Shown piece by piece: positions 17,785 through 26,021 of a stretch of DNA of 64,000 nucleotides (positions are counted from its first letter, which is position 1; every line of letters starts with the position of its first letter). Location of the stretch: NCBI GenBank assembly GCA_900550455.1, contig URSE01000002.1, forward strand, positions 1-64,000, read 5' to 3'. The translations under genes were made by a program, and so were the position numbers. The notes beneath the pieces are model-generated. The model had not been told where the DNA came from. It saw only the letters and a list, made by a program, of their open reading frames with translations, and searched no databases. Origin of the DNA: an uncultured Veillonella sp. Its GTDB lineage: Bacteria > Bacillota > Negativicutes > Veillonellales > Veillonellaceae.

Positions 17785-18465
17785 ATGAAAATACTCTTAG
17801 TTGAAGACGAAGAAATGTTAAATTCTATTACTGCCAAATATCTTCGTGCAGAAGATATGGTAGTTGACACCTGCCTCAACGGTGAAGAAGCCTTAGAAAC
17901 GCTTTCCCACTCCACCTATGACGTGGTAGTTATGGACATCATGATGCCTGTTATGGATGGCATTACGGCCCTCAAAAAAATCCGAGAACGAGAAATCACT
18001 ACACCAATCCTCTTGCTCACAGCGAAGGATACCGTTCAAGATAAGGTAAATGGTCTTAACGCCGGTGCTGATGACTACTTGGCTAAACCATTTGAATTCG
18101 AAGAACTCATCGCTCGTATTTACGCCTTAGGACGTCGCTCTGCAGGTGCCGTATCTAACGATCTCGTAGTAGGACCTGTAACCATCAATGTAGCATCTCG
18201 CACAGTCAAAGTGAACGGCGTAGATGTAACCTTGACCCAAAAAGAATTCAACCTTCTTTATTTCCTTGCTTCCAATGAAAACGTAGTGGTATCTCGCCAA
18301 CAAATTCTCGACTATGTATGGGACTACGACTATGCACCTGCATCTAACTTAATCGATGTGTACATCAAAGATTTGCGGAAAAAAATTGATGCTTCCAGCG
18401 ATGATAAACTCATTCAAACAGTACGCGGGGTAGGCTATGTCTTCCGAGTTCCAGAACAACACTAA
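17785..18465 (+). CDS. OmpR/PhoB-family response regulator
   Basis: This 226-residue two-domain transcription regulator has a receiver domain (1-120) with acidic pocket VEDEE, phospho-acceptor Asp51 (VVMDIMMPVMDG), Thr in LLLTAKD and Lys in LAKPFEFEEL. A winged-helix DNA-binding domain (about 130-222) contains LTQKEFNLLYFLASNENVVVSRQQI and RTVRGVGYVF. It precedes and overlaps its sensor kinase gene by 29 bp, so it is controlled by that kinase. It resembles CusR/MprA-type regulators, but the stimulus is unknown. Confidence 0.95.
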   Translation: MKILLVEDEEMLNSITAKYLRAEDMVVDTCLNGEEALETLSHSTYDVVVMDIMMPVMDGITALKKIREREITTPILLLTAKDTVQDKVNGLNAGADDYLAKPFEFEELIARIYALGRRSAGAVSNDLVVGPVTINVASRTVKVNGVDVTLTQKEFNLLYFLASNENVVVSRQQILDYVWDYDYAPASNLIDVYIKDLRKKIDASSDDKLIQTVRGVGYVFRVPEQH

Positions 18466-19828
18466 TCCAACAAATGATACGACTGGGGCCCCTCGTCTTT
18501 TTGACCGTTGGTCCCTAACATTTAAGATTATCGCTTGGTATACCATTTTTCTTTCGGCCGTGCTCATCCTCTTATCAGTCTTTATCTTCCAATTTACCCA
18601 ACGTTGGGAAAGTAATGAGCTCAATACCCGTCTGGAATCCACCGCGGTTACCATGGCAGATAATCTCAATCAATTCCAACCCTACCAAAAGGGATCCTTC
18701 TATATTCTCTACTCCCAAGAAGGTCTTATCCTGAAAGGGGCCCTTCCTGATGGTTTTCCTAAACAAACCATCATGTCCCCTAACAAAATCGCTGAAATCA
18801 CCATCAACGATATGACCTATTACTATTACGATACGCCAACTCATGATGGTGCCTTCAACGGTTGGATTAGAGGGATCGCACCCATCCGTAATGTAAATAG
18901 TCGGACTGCCAATATGCTCTATACCCTCCTCTTTGGGGGGATTTCCTTCTTAATCATTGCTACCTTGGGTGGCTACTTACTCATCAAGCGATCCTTAAAG
19001 CCAGTTCGGGACATTACCAAAACAGCAGCAGAAATTACCAATTCTAGAAACTTGTCTCGCCGTATTCCTGCTGCGGGCTCTGGAGATGACGAATTATCTG
19101 AATTGACTATCACGCTCAACAAGATGTTTAAGGCCCTAGATGATTCTTCCACCCGAGAACGGCAATTTTCCTCTGATGTATCCCACGAATTACGGACGCC
19201 AATTGCCGTCATCAAGGCAGAGGCAGACTTCGGTCGCAAGCACATCAAAGATTTGGGTGAGGCTAAAGAAGCCTTCACCAACATCTATCAAAAGAGTCGC
19301 TTTATGACCGACCTCATCTCTCAGCTCTTAGATCTGGCCCGCTTAGACCAATTTGACAGCCTAGCCAAGCAAGAAATTAACCTCTCCTCCATGCTCCACA
19401 CCATAGCTCATGACTATGAACGGCTAAGCGAAGAGAATCACATCAAATTTTCTGCTAACATAGCTGATAACATCTGCTTAACATGCCATCCAGCAGCCCT
19501 CCAACGGGCCATTGGCAACTTCTTGGATAACGCCTTTAAGTTTACTCGTTCCCAAGTAAAACTTAAGAGCTATCGCTTGCACGGTGCTGTGGTTATCTCT
19601 GTAGAAGACGACGGTCCTGGCATACCAGAGGAAGCCCTTCCTAAGATTTGGAACCGCCTTTACCAAACGGATGCCTCCCGATCTCACAAGAAAAACAAGG
19701 GCGTTGGCCTGGGGCTTTACTTTGTACGCCGTGTGGCCCAGCTTCATAAGGCTGCCGTAGATGTACAAAGCACACCTAATGTAAAAACCACCTTCTCCTT
19801 GGTCATTCCCTTAGACCAAGAATCATAA
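18437..19828 (+). CDS. Membrane sensor histidine kinase
   Basis: This 463-residue kinase partners the upstream response regulator. It has two transmembrane helices (about 30-53 and 162-183) flanking a ~110-residue extracytoplasmic sensor and a HAMP linker (RSLKPVRDITKTAAEI). A HisKA domain with His250 in DVSHELRTPIAV and an HATPase_c domain with NFLDNAFKFT, DDGPGIP and GVGLGLYFVRR follow. The start at 18437 lies inside the regulator gene; GGGGTAGG precedes it closely. The transcript ends at the terminator at 19849-19890. Confidence 0.93.
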   Translation: MSSEFQNNTNPTNDTTGAPRLFDRWSLTFKIIAWYTIFLSAVLILLSVFIFQFTQRWESNELNTRLESTAVTMADNLNQFQPYQKGSFYILYSQEGLILKGALPDGFPKQTIMSPNKIAEITINDMTYYYYDTPTHDGAFNGWIRGIAPIRNVNSRTANMLYTLLFGGISFLIIATLGGYLLIKRSLKPVRDITKTAAEITNSRNLSRRIPAAGSGDDELSELTITLNKMFKALDDSSTRERQFSSDVSHELRTPIAVIKAEADFGRKHIKDLGEAKEAFTNIYQKSRFMTDLISQLLDLARLDQFDSLAKQEINLSSMLHTIAHDYERLSEENHIKFSANIADNICLTCHPAALQRAIGNFLDNAFKFTRSQVKLKSYRLHGAVVISVEDDGPGIPEEALPKIWNRLYQTDASRSHKKNKGVGLGLYFVRRVAQLHKAAVDVQSTPNVKTTFSLVIPLDQES

Positions 19829-19848
19829 AAACATACCCCTACCTAAAT

Positions 19849-19890
19849 AAAAAATAGGGCTAGGACATATACGTCCTAGCCCTATTTTTT
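19849..19890. terminator. Bidirectional terminator between the sensor kinase and the autotransporter gene
   Basis: An 18-bp perfect stem (19849-19866 with 19873-19890) is flanked by A-runs on the left and T-runs on the right, serving the convergent kinase (+) and inverse autotransporter (-) genes. Confidence 0.92.
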
Positions 19891-19971
19891 ATTTCAAAGA
19901 AATTAGATTCTAGATAAGATCACGCTACTCTACTACATATGCACTAACTTTACCCATATCTACATTCAATC

Positions 19972-21246
19972 TTATAGATGATCGATTGGTGCACCGTAGG
20001 AATATTCCACATCGTGACTGGATTCAACGGTCATATCTAAGCGATGAACCTTACCTAGCATCTTAGACCGCGCATAAGAATGACTATCATCGCTATGTTG
20101 GCCCCCAAAGTAAGCGAATTTAGACTTACCTAGAGTGTATTTAAGTTCTACATAGATACCGCTAGCCATATACTTCTTCTTGTCATAGCCCAAATCCAAG
20201 GATAGGCTAGGGGTCAACTGCATTTCAGAGCCAAACCTAAGTCCCCGATAAGAGCTACTTCCATGAGTCCCAAACAAAGGCCCCCCTTGACCATTATAGT
20301 AGTATTCTTGACCATGACTGCCACTAGTCCCCTTCCAGGCATAAGCATTGGCATAAAGGCGGGCCCAACGTGCATTCTTAAAGGTTCGTGCATAGCCCAC
20401 ATCATAACCAGAAAGTGCTCGATTCATATCATAGCTATTATAATTTTCATAAGGAATTGTATTCCACGTAGGATATCCATCTGGAAGACCATTAGGGTAT
20501 AATTCAGGTGTATACAACCGTGATAAATCGGTCGTTCCTCCCATGGTTTTTACAAAACCGCTAGTTCCTAACCCTTTATAAATATTGGCATAAAATTCAT
20601 TATGGCCTACCACATACTCAAGACCACCGGAAACACGCTTATAACTATCTTTAAAGGACCGGTCTACGAAGGCATTGACCCCTACATAGGCATTGCCACC
20701 CCTGCTCATATGGCGATACCCTAAGCCTAAGGAACCTACGCCACCAAGACTTTCAGAACTTGTAGAATCAGTATTTTGTTGTACATAATAGTTAAACCCA
20801 TAAGGGCCTAGACGAAATTCTGGTAATAGATATCCTCGCACGCTTTGGGCTCTAATAAACTGTCCCCCACGACCCAATTTGCCTTGTAAGAAGACTACAC
20901 TTTTGGAATTCTCATCATAGTGACCAATGGGTTGTAATGTTTCTATATAGGCCTTATTAAGTCCCTTTTTAGTATTTTGGGTAGATACATCACGTCGTTC
21001 TACATGTGAGTCATTAATTTGCCAACCATAATTATTGGTAGATGATTCGTTGGCACCCGGTCTTCCAGCCTCCCAAGAGATACCTATATCTGTTCGATCA
21101 AGCCAATTAGACTTATAGGTCTTTTGACTGTTAGCACCACCATTACCTACATTCGTATCTGAAACTTCGTTGGCAAAAACCATACTTTGAAGGCCACAGG
21201 CAAGAGTCCCCAACACAAGAACTTTGCACACCAATTTATTGTTCAT
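19972..21246 (-). CDS. Inverse-autotransporter-type beta-barrel outer-membrane protein (barrel only)
   Basis: This 424-residue exported protein has a signal peptide (about 1-26, ending VFANE). The rest is rich in aromatic and Gly residues with alternating patterns. GLGYRHMSRGGNAYVGVNAFVDRS and RVSGGLEYV resemble the inverse autotransporter barrel of intimin/invasin proteins. The protein ends soon after the barrel (YSYGAPIDHL), so no Ig-like passenger is visible. It could be a stand-alone porin-like or adhesin-related barrel. It demonstrates an outer membrane. It stands alone with its own strong promoter. Confidence 0.75.
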   Translation of the reverse strand: MNNKLVCKVLVLGTLACGLQSMVFANEVSDTNVGNGGANSQKTYKSNWLDRTDIGISWEAGRPGANESSTNNYGWQINDSHVERRDVSTQNTKKGLNKAYIETLQPIGHYDENSKSVVFLQGKLGRGGQFIRAQSVRGYLLPEFRLGPYGFNYYVQQNTDSTSSESLGGVGSLGLGYRHMSRGGNAYVGVNAFVDRSFKDSYKRVSGGLEYVVGHNEFYANIYKGLGTSGFVKTMGGTTDLSRLYTPELYPNGLPDGYPTWNTIPYENYNSYDMNRALSGYDVGYARTFKNARWARLYANAYAWKGTSGSHGQEYYYNGQGGPLFGTHGSSSYRGLRFGSEMQLTPSLSLDLGYDKKKYMASGIYVELKYTLGKSKFAYFGGQHSDDSHSYARSKMLGKVHRLDMTVESSHDVEYSYGAPIDHL

Positions 21247-21308
21247 ATGCCACTTTCCTTTTTACACACTTCATCAAGAAGGGTCCGAAACCCTTTCATT
21301 AGACACTC

Positions 21309-21337
21309 ATTATAGCCAAATCAACTAATACAGTCAA
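21309..21337 (-). promoter_or_regulatory. Promoter of the beta-barrel gene
   Basis: On the minus strand TTGACT (21332-21337) and TATAAT (21309-21314) are separated by 17 bp, giving a near-consensus sigma-70-type promoter with a leader of about 55 nt. Confidence 0.8.
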
Positions 21338-21457
21338 CAGAATCTTTCATCATGTCATCTATTATTTTTATATATAAATAGCACTTTGTGCACAGATAAA
21401 CCCCCTATTACTTCCCCTAATCATAAGTTATATACTAAGAATCCTATTCCATTATGT

Positions 21458-21497
21458 ATAAAAAAGAAAACCGCAAGCTCAGGCCTGCGGTTTTCTT
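21458..21497 (-). terminator. Terminator of the candidate small RNA / acetyltransferase transcript
   Basis: AAGAAAACCGCA (21464-21475) pairs perfectly with TGCGGTTTTCTT (21486-21497) around a 10-nt loop, followed on the minus strand by a T-rich tract. It lies 237 bp beyond the nearest upstream stop codon (21734), which is why a separate RNA is suspected. Confidence 0.88.
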
Positions 21498-21645
21498 ATA
21501 AGGGGAGTGTTAAGTGTATACTCTAGTGAAACATATTGAGTAGAACAGAGTTCTAATGGGAGAAAATATGCTGACCCATAGGGTCTCTCACTTGTACGTG
21601 TATAGTATACAAGCGTTCTATGAGCCACTGGTGAATCTAGAATAA
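21463..21645 (-). ncRNA. Candidate structured small RNA (~180 nt)
   Basis: An orphan minus-strand unit has its own promoter, TTGATC (21672-21677), 16 bp, TATAAT (21650-21655), and ends in a strong terminator (21458-21497). Between them lies a nested, rod-like hairpin. Its arms are 21604-21611 with 21515-21522 (8 bp), 21588-21592 with 21525-21529, 21565-21570 with 21532-21537, and 21550-21555 with 21541-21546. The 5' side has large internal loops, one with a small GACCC/GGGTC hairpin. No open reading frame fits. The size and bulged-rod shape recall 6S RNA, but I cannot confirm a family. It could alternatively be the 3' UTR of the acetyltransferase gene. Confidence 0.55.
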
Positions 21646-21649
21646 ATTG

Positions 21650-21677
21650 ATTATAAAATTGAGAATAAACTGATCAA
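21650..21677 (-). promoter_or_regulatory. Promoter driving the candidate small RNA
   Basis: TTGATC (21672-21677) and TATAAT (21650-21655) on the minus strand are spaced by 16 bp. They lie about 60 bp downstream of the acetyltransferase stop and point at a region without genes. Confidence 0.6.
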
Positions 21678-21733
21678 ATTCATCTCACAAAGACAATTAA
21701 GGCAACCTCTTACTTTCATCATATGTAAACCTA

Positions 21734-22960
21734 TTACCACCATTCGTTGATATAGGTCTTTTGTTTTGGCCAATAGGTATCCAAGACATCTAATAGGCCT
21801 TCACCGGCCGCTAAGCGATTTTCAAAGGCTAGCTCTTCAGCCGACATAACCCCCATGAGGAGGAGAGACAAGGCCCCTACATCCATGGATACATCTACCA
21901 ACTGGCTATTAGGGTCATGGGAAAGCCTATCCACTAGAACCTGACCAGAGTAGGCCACGGCAATTCGATAAACACCTTGATTCCACGGACACATAGAATC
22001 ATCCAGGGCTAGGGTAAATTCTCGCCCCATTTGGGCCAGCATATTTTCAGATTCGGGGATAGAATCCAAGAAGGATTGGCCTCCGATAGCTTCTAAAGCC
22101 CCTTTAACATCTACCACTCGGGCCATCATGAATGGCATGGTGGCATGACCCGTCTTTCCATCGGGGAAGAGACGGAAGCCTTGGTCTTGGAGACCCTCAT
22201 TCCAACGAACGCTAGTCCCTTGGGACCGGTGGTTATAGAGGTAGTTAAGGAGGGCTCCCTGCCCTCGACGAGTTGTATAAATGAATTCGGATACCATAAT
22301 TTCCGGCTGCCCTAGGCGATAGGCCATGTAACCCTCTACTTGCCCCTCATCATTGCGGGCAATGGCCACATGGACCCCTTCTGCAAAGAAGGATTCCAAG
22401 AGCCGCTTCCATTCTTTTGGCCCCCGTAAGGCATAGCCTGATAAGCCAGCCGTATAGGTTTCATAAACAGGGGCCAACCAGGTCCATTGATCTACAGAAT
22501 TGATTAAACCAAAGTGGAGGCTTCGATCAGCTAAAGGTCGCAAGTCCTCTAGGGACATAGTTTGTACCCATTGATGACAGTAGAGTTCCCAACCATATTG
22601 TTGATAGAAACCCACCTTAGATGGCATGAGGATGGTCATAACCTGACCGCGTTGCCGCAACTCTTCCAAGGAGGCCTTAAGCAAGCGCCCACCTACGCCA
22701 CCCCGACGGGCTGCTGGATGAGTGGCTACTCCCACCATATAAGAGGTTGGTAAAACCCGGCCCCGTACCACCAAATCATACTGGCGAAGGTGAACCGTGG
22801 AAAGAACTTGATCTTCTTCTAGACCCACCATGGTATTTTTAGGCTCATAACAGAATCCAAAATAGTATTGGAAAAAGGGGTCTTCCTTGGGTTCAAAGCA
22901 GTAGGCCCAAAGGGATTCTACAGCCTCCCGATCAGCTTCTTGGGCGATTCTAAATTCCAT
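21734..22960 (-). CDS. Eis-like GNAT N-acetyltransferase
   Basis: This 408-residue protein has the tripartite Eis layout: an N-terminal GNAT domain, a second GNAT-like domain and a C-terminal sterol-carrier-like domain. The acetyl-CoA loop appears as VATHPAARRGGVGGRLLKA (about 80-98), followed by MPSKVGFYQQYGWE. The protein ends in a short EWW tail that may supply the carboxylate used for catalysis in Eis enzymes. Substrates of Eis relatives include aminoglycosides and protein lysines; here the substrate is unknown. The start is preceded by GAGGAGG and a small hairpin (22975-22991). Confidence 0.85.
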   Translation of the reverse strand: MEFRIAQEADREAVESLWAYCFEPKEDPFFQYYFGFCYEPKNTMVGLEEDQVLSTVHLRQYDLVVRGRVLPTSYMVGVATHPAARRGGVGGRLLKASLEELRQRGQVMTILMPSKVGFYQQYGWELYCHQWVQTMSLEDLRPLADRSLHFGLINSVDQWTWLAPVYETYTAGLSGYALRGPKEWKRLLESFFAEGVHVAIARNDEGQVEGYMAYRLGQPEIMVSEFIYTTRRGQGALLNYLYNHRSQGTSVRWNEGLQDQGFRLFPDGKTGHATMPFMMARVVDVKGALEAIGGQSFLDSIPESENMLAQMGREFTLALDDSMCPWNQGVYRIAVAYSGQVLVDRLSHDPNSQLVDVSMDVGALSLLLMGVMSAEELAFENRLAAGEGLLDVLDTYWPKQKTYINEWW

Positions 22961-22998
22961 AATTCCTCCTCAGCCTCCAGCCTAGCTGGAGCTATATA

Positions 22999-23027
22999 GA
23001 AAAAAGCGAGCACCCGGTGCTCGCTTT
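22999..23027 (-). terminator. Terminator after the DUF2156 gene
   Basis: AAAGCGAGCACC (23003-23014) pairs with GGTGCTCGCTTT (23016-23027), followed on the minus strand by six T. It begins 5 bp after the stop codon at 23032. Confidence 0.88.
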
Positions 23028-23031
23028 CAGA

Positions 23032-23949
23032 TTATTTACCACCTGTCGCATTATCCTCAGGATTAGCATAAACAGCGTCGTATTTTTCAGCAAAGTGGTC
23101 CGGATTGTAAGACTCCTTAGCTTGGCGAAGGCCTGGCAATCCCATATCTTCTTCGCGGTTAACGAATTCCGTATCCCCGAAGGTGTGACGGATAAATTCA
23201 TTATTAATAGCCTGGTAAAGGCCACGAATATCAGGGTTAGCCTTTTCAATATGAATGAGTGCAATTTTCTCATTAATAAGTTCCCCAATGGAGAAGGCTT
23301 CTATCCGCCCGAAGAGCTTAATCGCGCCTCCCTTAAGGCCCAATTCATCCCAGTGGTCAAAGAGGAGGTTGATAGCCACCAATTCATCCTCAATTCCTTC
23401 TTCATGATGAGTTTCCACCCATTCCGCCGCGGTCTTACGACATTCGCCAAAGAGGTCCGGCGTAATTGGCAAGTATTCATAGTTGGAATATTGCATGCGG
23501 AACTGGTTGAGATGATTCTTCTTTTGACGGAACTTCTTGCCGGACAAATTAATGAGATCCGATGTCTTATAAATGTACTCCCAATTGTCTCGGTCCTCTG
23601 TAAACGCATAACGCCCTGGGCAGAGGGTTTCCATCCGCTCTTTTACTTCCTTGGAAATCCCCTTAAAAGAGAAGGGAAGGCCCTTGTGAAGGAACCATTC
23701 CTTTGCACGGAGCAAGCCGTCTAGGAACTTGGCGTCCTTACCAGCAAAAGGAGGCAAGAGGAAGGTATCTCGTTTTCCACCCCCTTGGATGTAAAGGACT
23801 CCATTTTCTTCAGCCCAGGAGATGCCATAGGCATCTTGCCACATGTAGAGCGTTGTAAAGCAATTATCCGATGCTTCATAGTGATGCAAGCTAAAATATT
23901 TATCGATAATTTTTTTATCTTCTAATTCAAAGCGTTTAAATTCTAAAAT
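23032..23949 (-). CDS. DUF2156 family protein with apparent non-canonical ATT start
   Basis: DUF2156 resembles the C-terminal domain of phosphatidylglycerol lysyltransferases and has a double GNAT-like fold; the function of stand-alone members is unknown. The N-terminal motif YEASDNCFTTLYMW and KKNHLNQF match the family. The first ATG/GTG/TTG in frame is a TTG at 23889 without a ribosome binding site. The 20 codons before it encode FKRFELEDKKIIDKYFSLHH, which looks like the missing family N-terminus. A strong GAGGAGG (23958-23964) lies eight bases before an ATT at 23949; ACG 23952 is five away. No standard start codon exists before the upstream stop at 23974-23976. I therefore extend the gene to ATT 23949 (305 residues). 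Confidence 0.72.
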   Translation of the reverse strand: MLEFKRFELEDKKIIDKYFSLHHYEASDNCFTTLYMWQDAYGISWAEENGVLYIQGGGKRDTFLLPPFAGKDAKFLDGLLRAKEWFLHKGLPFSFKGISKEVKERMETLCPGRYAFTEDRDNWEYIYKTSDLINLSGKKFRQKKNHLNQFRMQYSNYEYLPITPDLFGECRKTAAEWVETHHEEGIEDELVAINLLFDHWDELGLKGGAIKLFGRIEAFSIGELINEKIALIHIEKANPDIRGLYQAINNEFIRHTFGDTEFVNREEDMGLPGLRQAKESYNPDHFAEKYDAVYANPEDNATGGK

Positions 23950-23973
23950 CGTAATCGCCTCCTCGTTTCTAAC

Positions 23974-25104
23974 TTATTCTTTAACCTTGACCGATTGGCC
24001 TAATTCATAGGTTCCAGACGATGTGATAACCACTTCTCCTTCAGAGATGCCCGATAAGACTGGTGCATAACCATTTGTCGCCTCCCCAAGGGATACAACC
24101 CGCACATCTACGGTATTGTCCTTGGTCACAACATAGACGAACTTGCCATCATCATTTTCATGGATAGCCTGTTCCGGTATGGAAAGGATTGGGGCTACTG
24201 CGTCAGATCCAATAAAGAGGGGATAAAATTCCCCTGTCTTAATAAGGCCTTGACTATTATCGAAGGTAGCCTTTACCAAAACCGCTGGTGTTCCATCAAC
24301 TGCACTGGTATCTACATAGGTCAATTCCCCTGGGATCGTTGTATCGCCTACTACCAGGTGAACCTTGATGGTTTGCTTAGCTTCTGGTGTAGCCAGAACC
24401 TTGGCTACCGCTTGTGGCAGACTCAATGAAGCAACGACTGGAGTCGCTTGAGAGATCAACATGAACGGCCGTCCTTGGATGGCCACCTTTCGATCTTCGT
24501 TATAAATAGTCGTCACCACCCCTGCTATAGGGGATTTGATTTGAGCATTGGCTAGGTCTGCTTGAATCTTACTCATAGCCGCTTCAATACCCGCTATATT
24601 GGAAGCACCACCAGAGGAGGCTACGGTCGTCGTTTGGGCACTAGCCCGAGAGGCTATGCGGTCGTATTCCTTCTGGGTGATAATCCCTGCAGATAACATG
24701 GATTGTGCCTGTGCTAATTGACCACTAGACACAGCTGCTGGTGTAGTGGTCGTCGTAGAATAGGAACTAGTTTGTGCCTCATTGAGCTTGGCCTGCAAGG
24801 AGGACAATTGAGCCTGCAAGCTAGATGTATCCAAGATGGCTACCACTTGCCCTGCTTGGACCGTGTCCCCTACCTTAACAGTAAACTGCGCCACTTGACC
24901 ACCCACCTCAGGTTGTATGGTGGCCTTATTAAGAGCTGCTACATTGGCATCCGCTTGGATAGCTATAGGTAATTCCTTCTCTTGTACCTTTTCTACAGTG
25001 ACTGTAGAGGTCCCACAGCCAGCAAGGCCGAAAATAAGGGCTACCAAGATGATAATCATACCGATAATAGCAAGTAAGCGGGTCGCGGATATTTCAATTT
25101 TCAT
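23974..25104 (-). CDS. Membrane fusion (periplasmic adaptor) lipoprotein of RND/ABC efflux type
   Basis: This 376-residue HlyD/AcrA-like adaptor has a lipoprotein signal with lipobox LAGC (Cys about 30). The biotinyl-lipoyl half motifs are QPEVGGQVAQFTVKVGDTVQAGQVVAILD and IKSPIAGVVTTI. A short coiled coil (about 95-190) includes a Ser/Thr/Pro-rich stretch, and a beta-barrel and membrane-proximal domain follow. Such proteins bridge an inner-membrane pump to an outer-membrane channel. No pump or TolC gene is adjacent, so the partner must be encoded elsewhere. Confidence 0.9.
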   Translation of the reverse strand: MKIEISATRLLAIIGMIIILVALIFGLAGCGTSTVTVEKVQEKELPIAIQADANVAALNKATIQPEVGGQVAQFTVKVGDTVQAGQVVAILDTSSLQAQLSSLQAKLNEAQTSSYSTTTTTPAAVSSGQLAQAQSMLSAGIITQKEYDRIASRASAQTTTVASSGGASNIAGIEAAMSKIQADLANAQIKSPIAGVVTTIYNEDRKVAIQGRPFMLISQATPVVASLSLPQAVAKVLATPEAKQTIKVHLVVGDTTIPGELTYVDTSAVDGTPAVLVKATFDNSQGLIKTGEFYPLFIGSDAVAPILSIPEQAIHENDDGKFVYVVTKDNTVDVRVVSLGEATNGYAPVLSGISEGEVVITSSGTYELGQSVKVKE

Positions 25105-25242
25105 ATGCTTATACCTACCCTGTAATATCTAGTAACACTTTATTTTACCATATTCTATCCCTAGTCACCTGTGAATTTGATGATAGGCAGTCATTTCGGT
25201 CTATCCATAAGGGTCGGAATTCCAACATACAGAAGGCCCTAC

Positions 25243-25887
25243 CTATTTTACTAGGGCTTCGAAATCAGAACGGCCGTGGAAACGGGCAAAGTGATCCTGG
25301 CTAGCAGCTGCTTGCTTAACGGCAGGATTAGTGTCGATGGCCTTCTTAAGCCAAGTCATAGCTTCTTGATCTTGCCCCTTGTCAGCGTAAATGGTGGCTA
25401 CCCCATAGAGGGACCAAGTATTATTAGGATCATCCTTAAGGACCTTGTCGAACCACTCCTTAGCTTGATCTAATTGACCACCCAACTTATAAACCATAGC
25501 CGTATTGTAGTAATTAGCCACATTGTGAGGATTGAGGTCATATGCCTTCTTAACATTTTCTAGGCCCCCTTCTACATCCCCATCCAAGGCCTGGCAAAGG
25601 CCCTTTACGGAATAGGCATAATCATTGTCACTATCCGCCTGAATAACCCGATCGGCTTCCTTGATGGCCCCCTTATAATCACCTGCATTCATAGTAGCAA
25701 TAGCGCCAGCCATATCCTGCATATGGTGTTCAGCCTTATCCTTGCTATCCTCTTGACTAGCCTGACCAGACTTATCTGCCTTAATTTGTTTGGCCGCATC
25801 CTTATTCATGCCAGCCAAAAAGCCACAGCCAGAACTGGTTGCGAAAATACCTATTAAAGCTAACGTGGCCAAGAGTTTCTTATTCAT
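25243..25887 (-). CDS. TPR-repeat lipoprotein
   Basis: This 214-residue secreted lipoprotein has a lipobox-like SSGC at about residues 18-21. After a charged linker, three to four tetratricopeptide repeats (about 60-190) include DYAYSVKGLCQALDGD, VANYYNTAMVYKLGGQ and WSLYGVATIYADKGQD. TPR lipoproteins act as protein-interaction scaffolds at the envelope; no specific partner can be named. It lies between gltB (upstream) and the membrane fusion protein. Confidence 0.85.
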   Translation of the reverse strand: MNKKLLATLALIGIFATSSGCGFLAGMNKDAAKQIKADKSGQASQEDSKDKAEHHMQDMAGAIATMNAGDYKGAIKEADRVIQADSDNDYAYSVKGLCQALDGDVEGGLENVKKAYDLNPHNVANYYNTAMVYKLGGQLDQAKEWFDKVLKDDPNNTWSLYGVATIYADKGQDQEAMTWLKKAIDTNPAVKQAAASQDHFARFHGRSDFEALVK

Positions 25888-25929
25888 AATTACCTTCCTT
25901 TATCAACTACATATATCCTACTATACCAC

Positions 25930-25963
25930 AAAGGAAGAGCTCACGCCTGTGAGCTCTTCCTTT
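25930..25963 (-). terminator. Terminator after gltB
   Basis: A 15-bp perfect stem, AAAGGAAGAGCTCAC (25930-25944) with its complement (25949-25963), surrounds a GCCT loop. It lies about 60 bp after the gltB stop codon; the T-run on the minus strand is short. Confidence 0.8.
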
Positions 25964-26021
25964 TGAATATACTATTTAATTAAGGTCTCTAGGCTAAGTT
26001 AAAACTAAAGTAATTCTTTCA

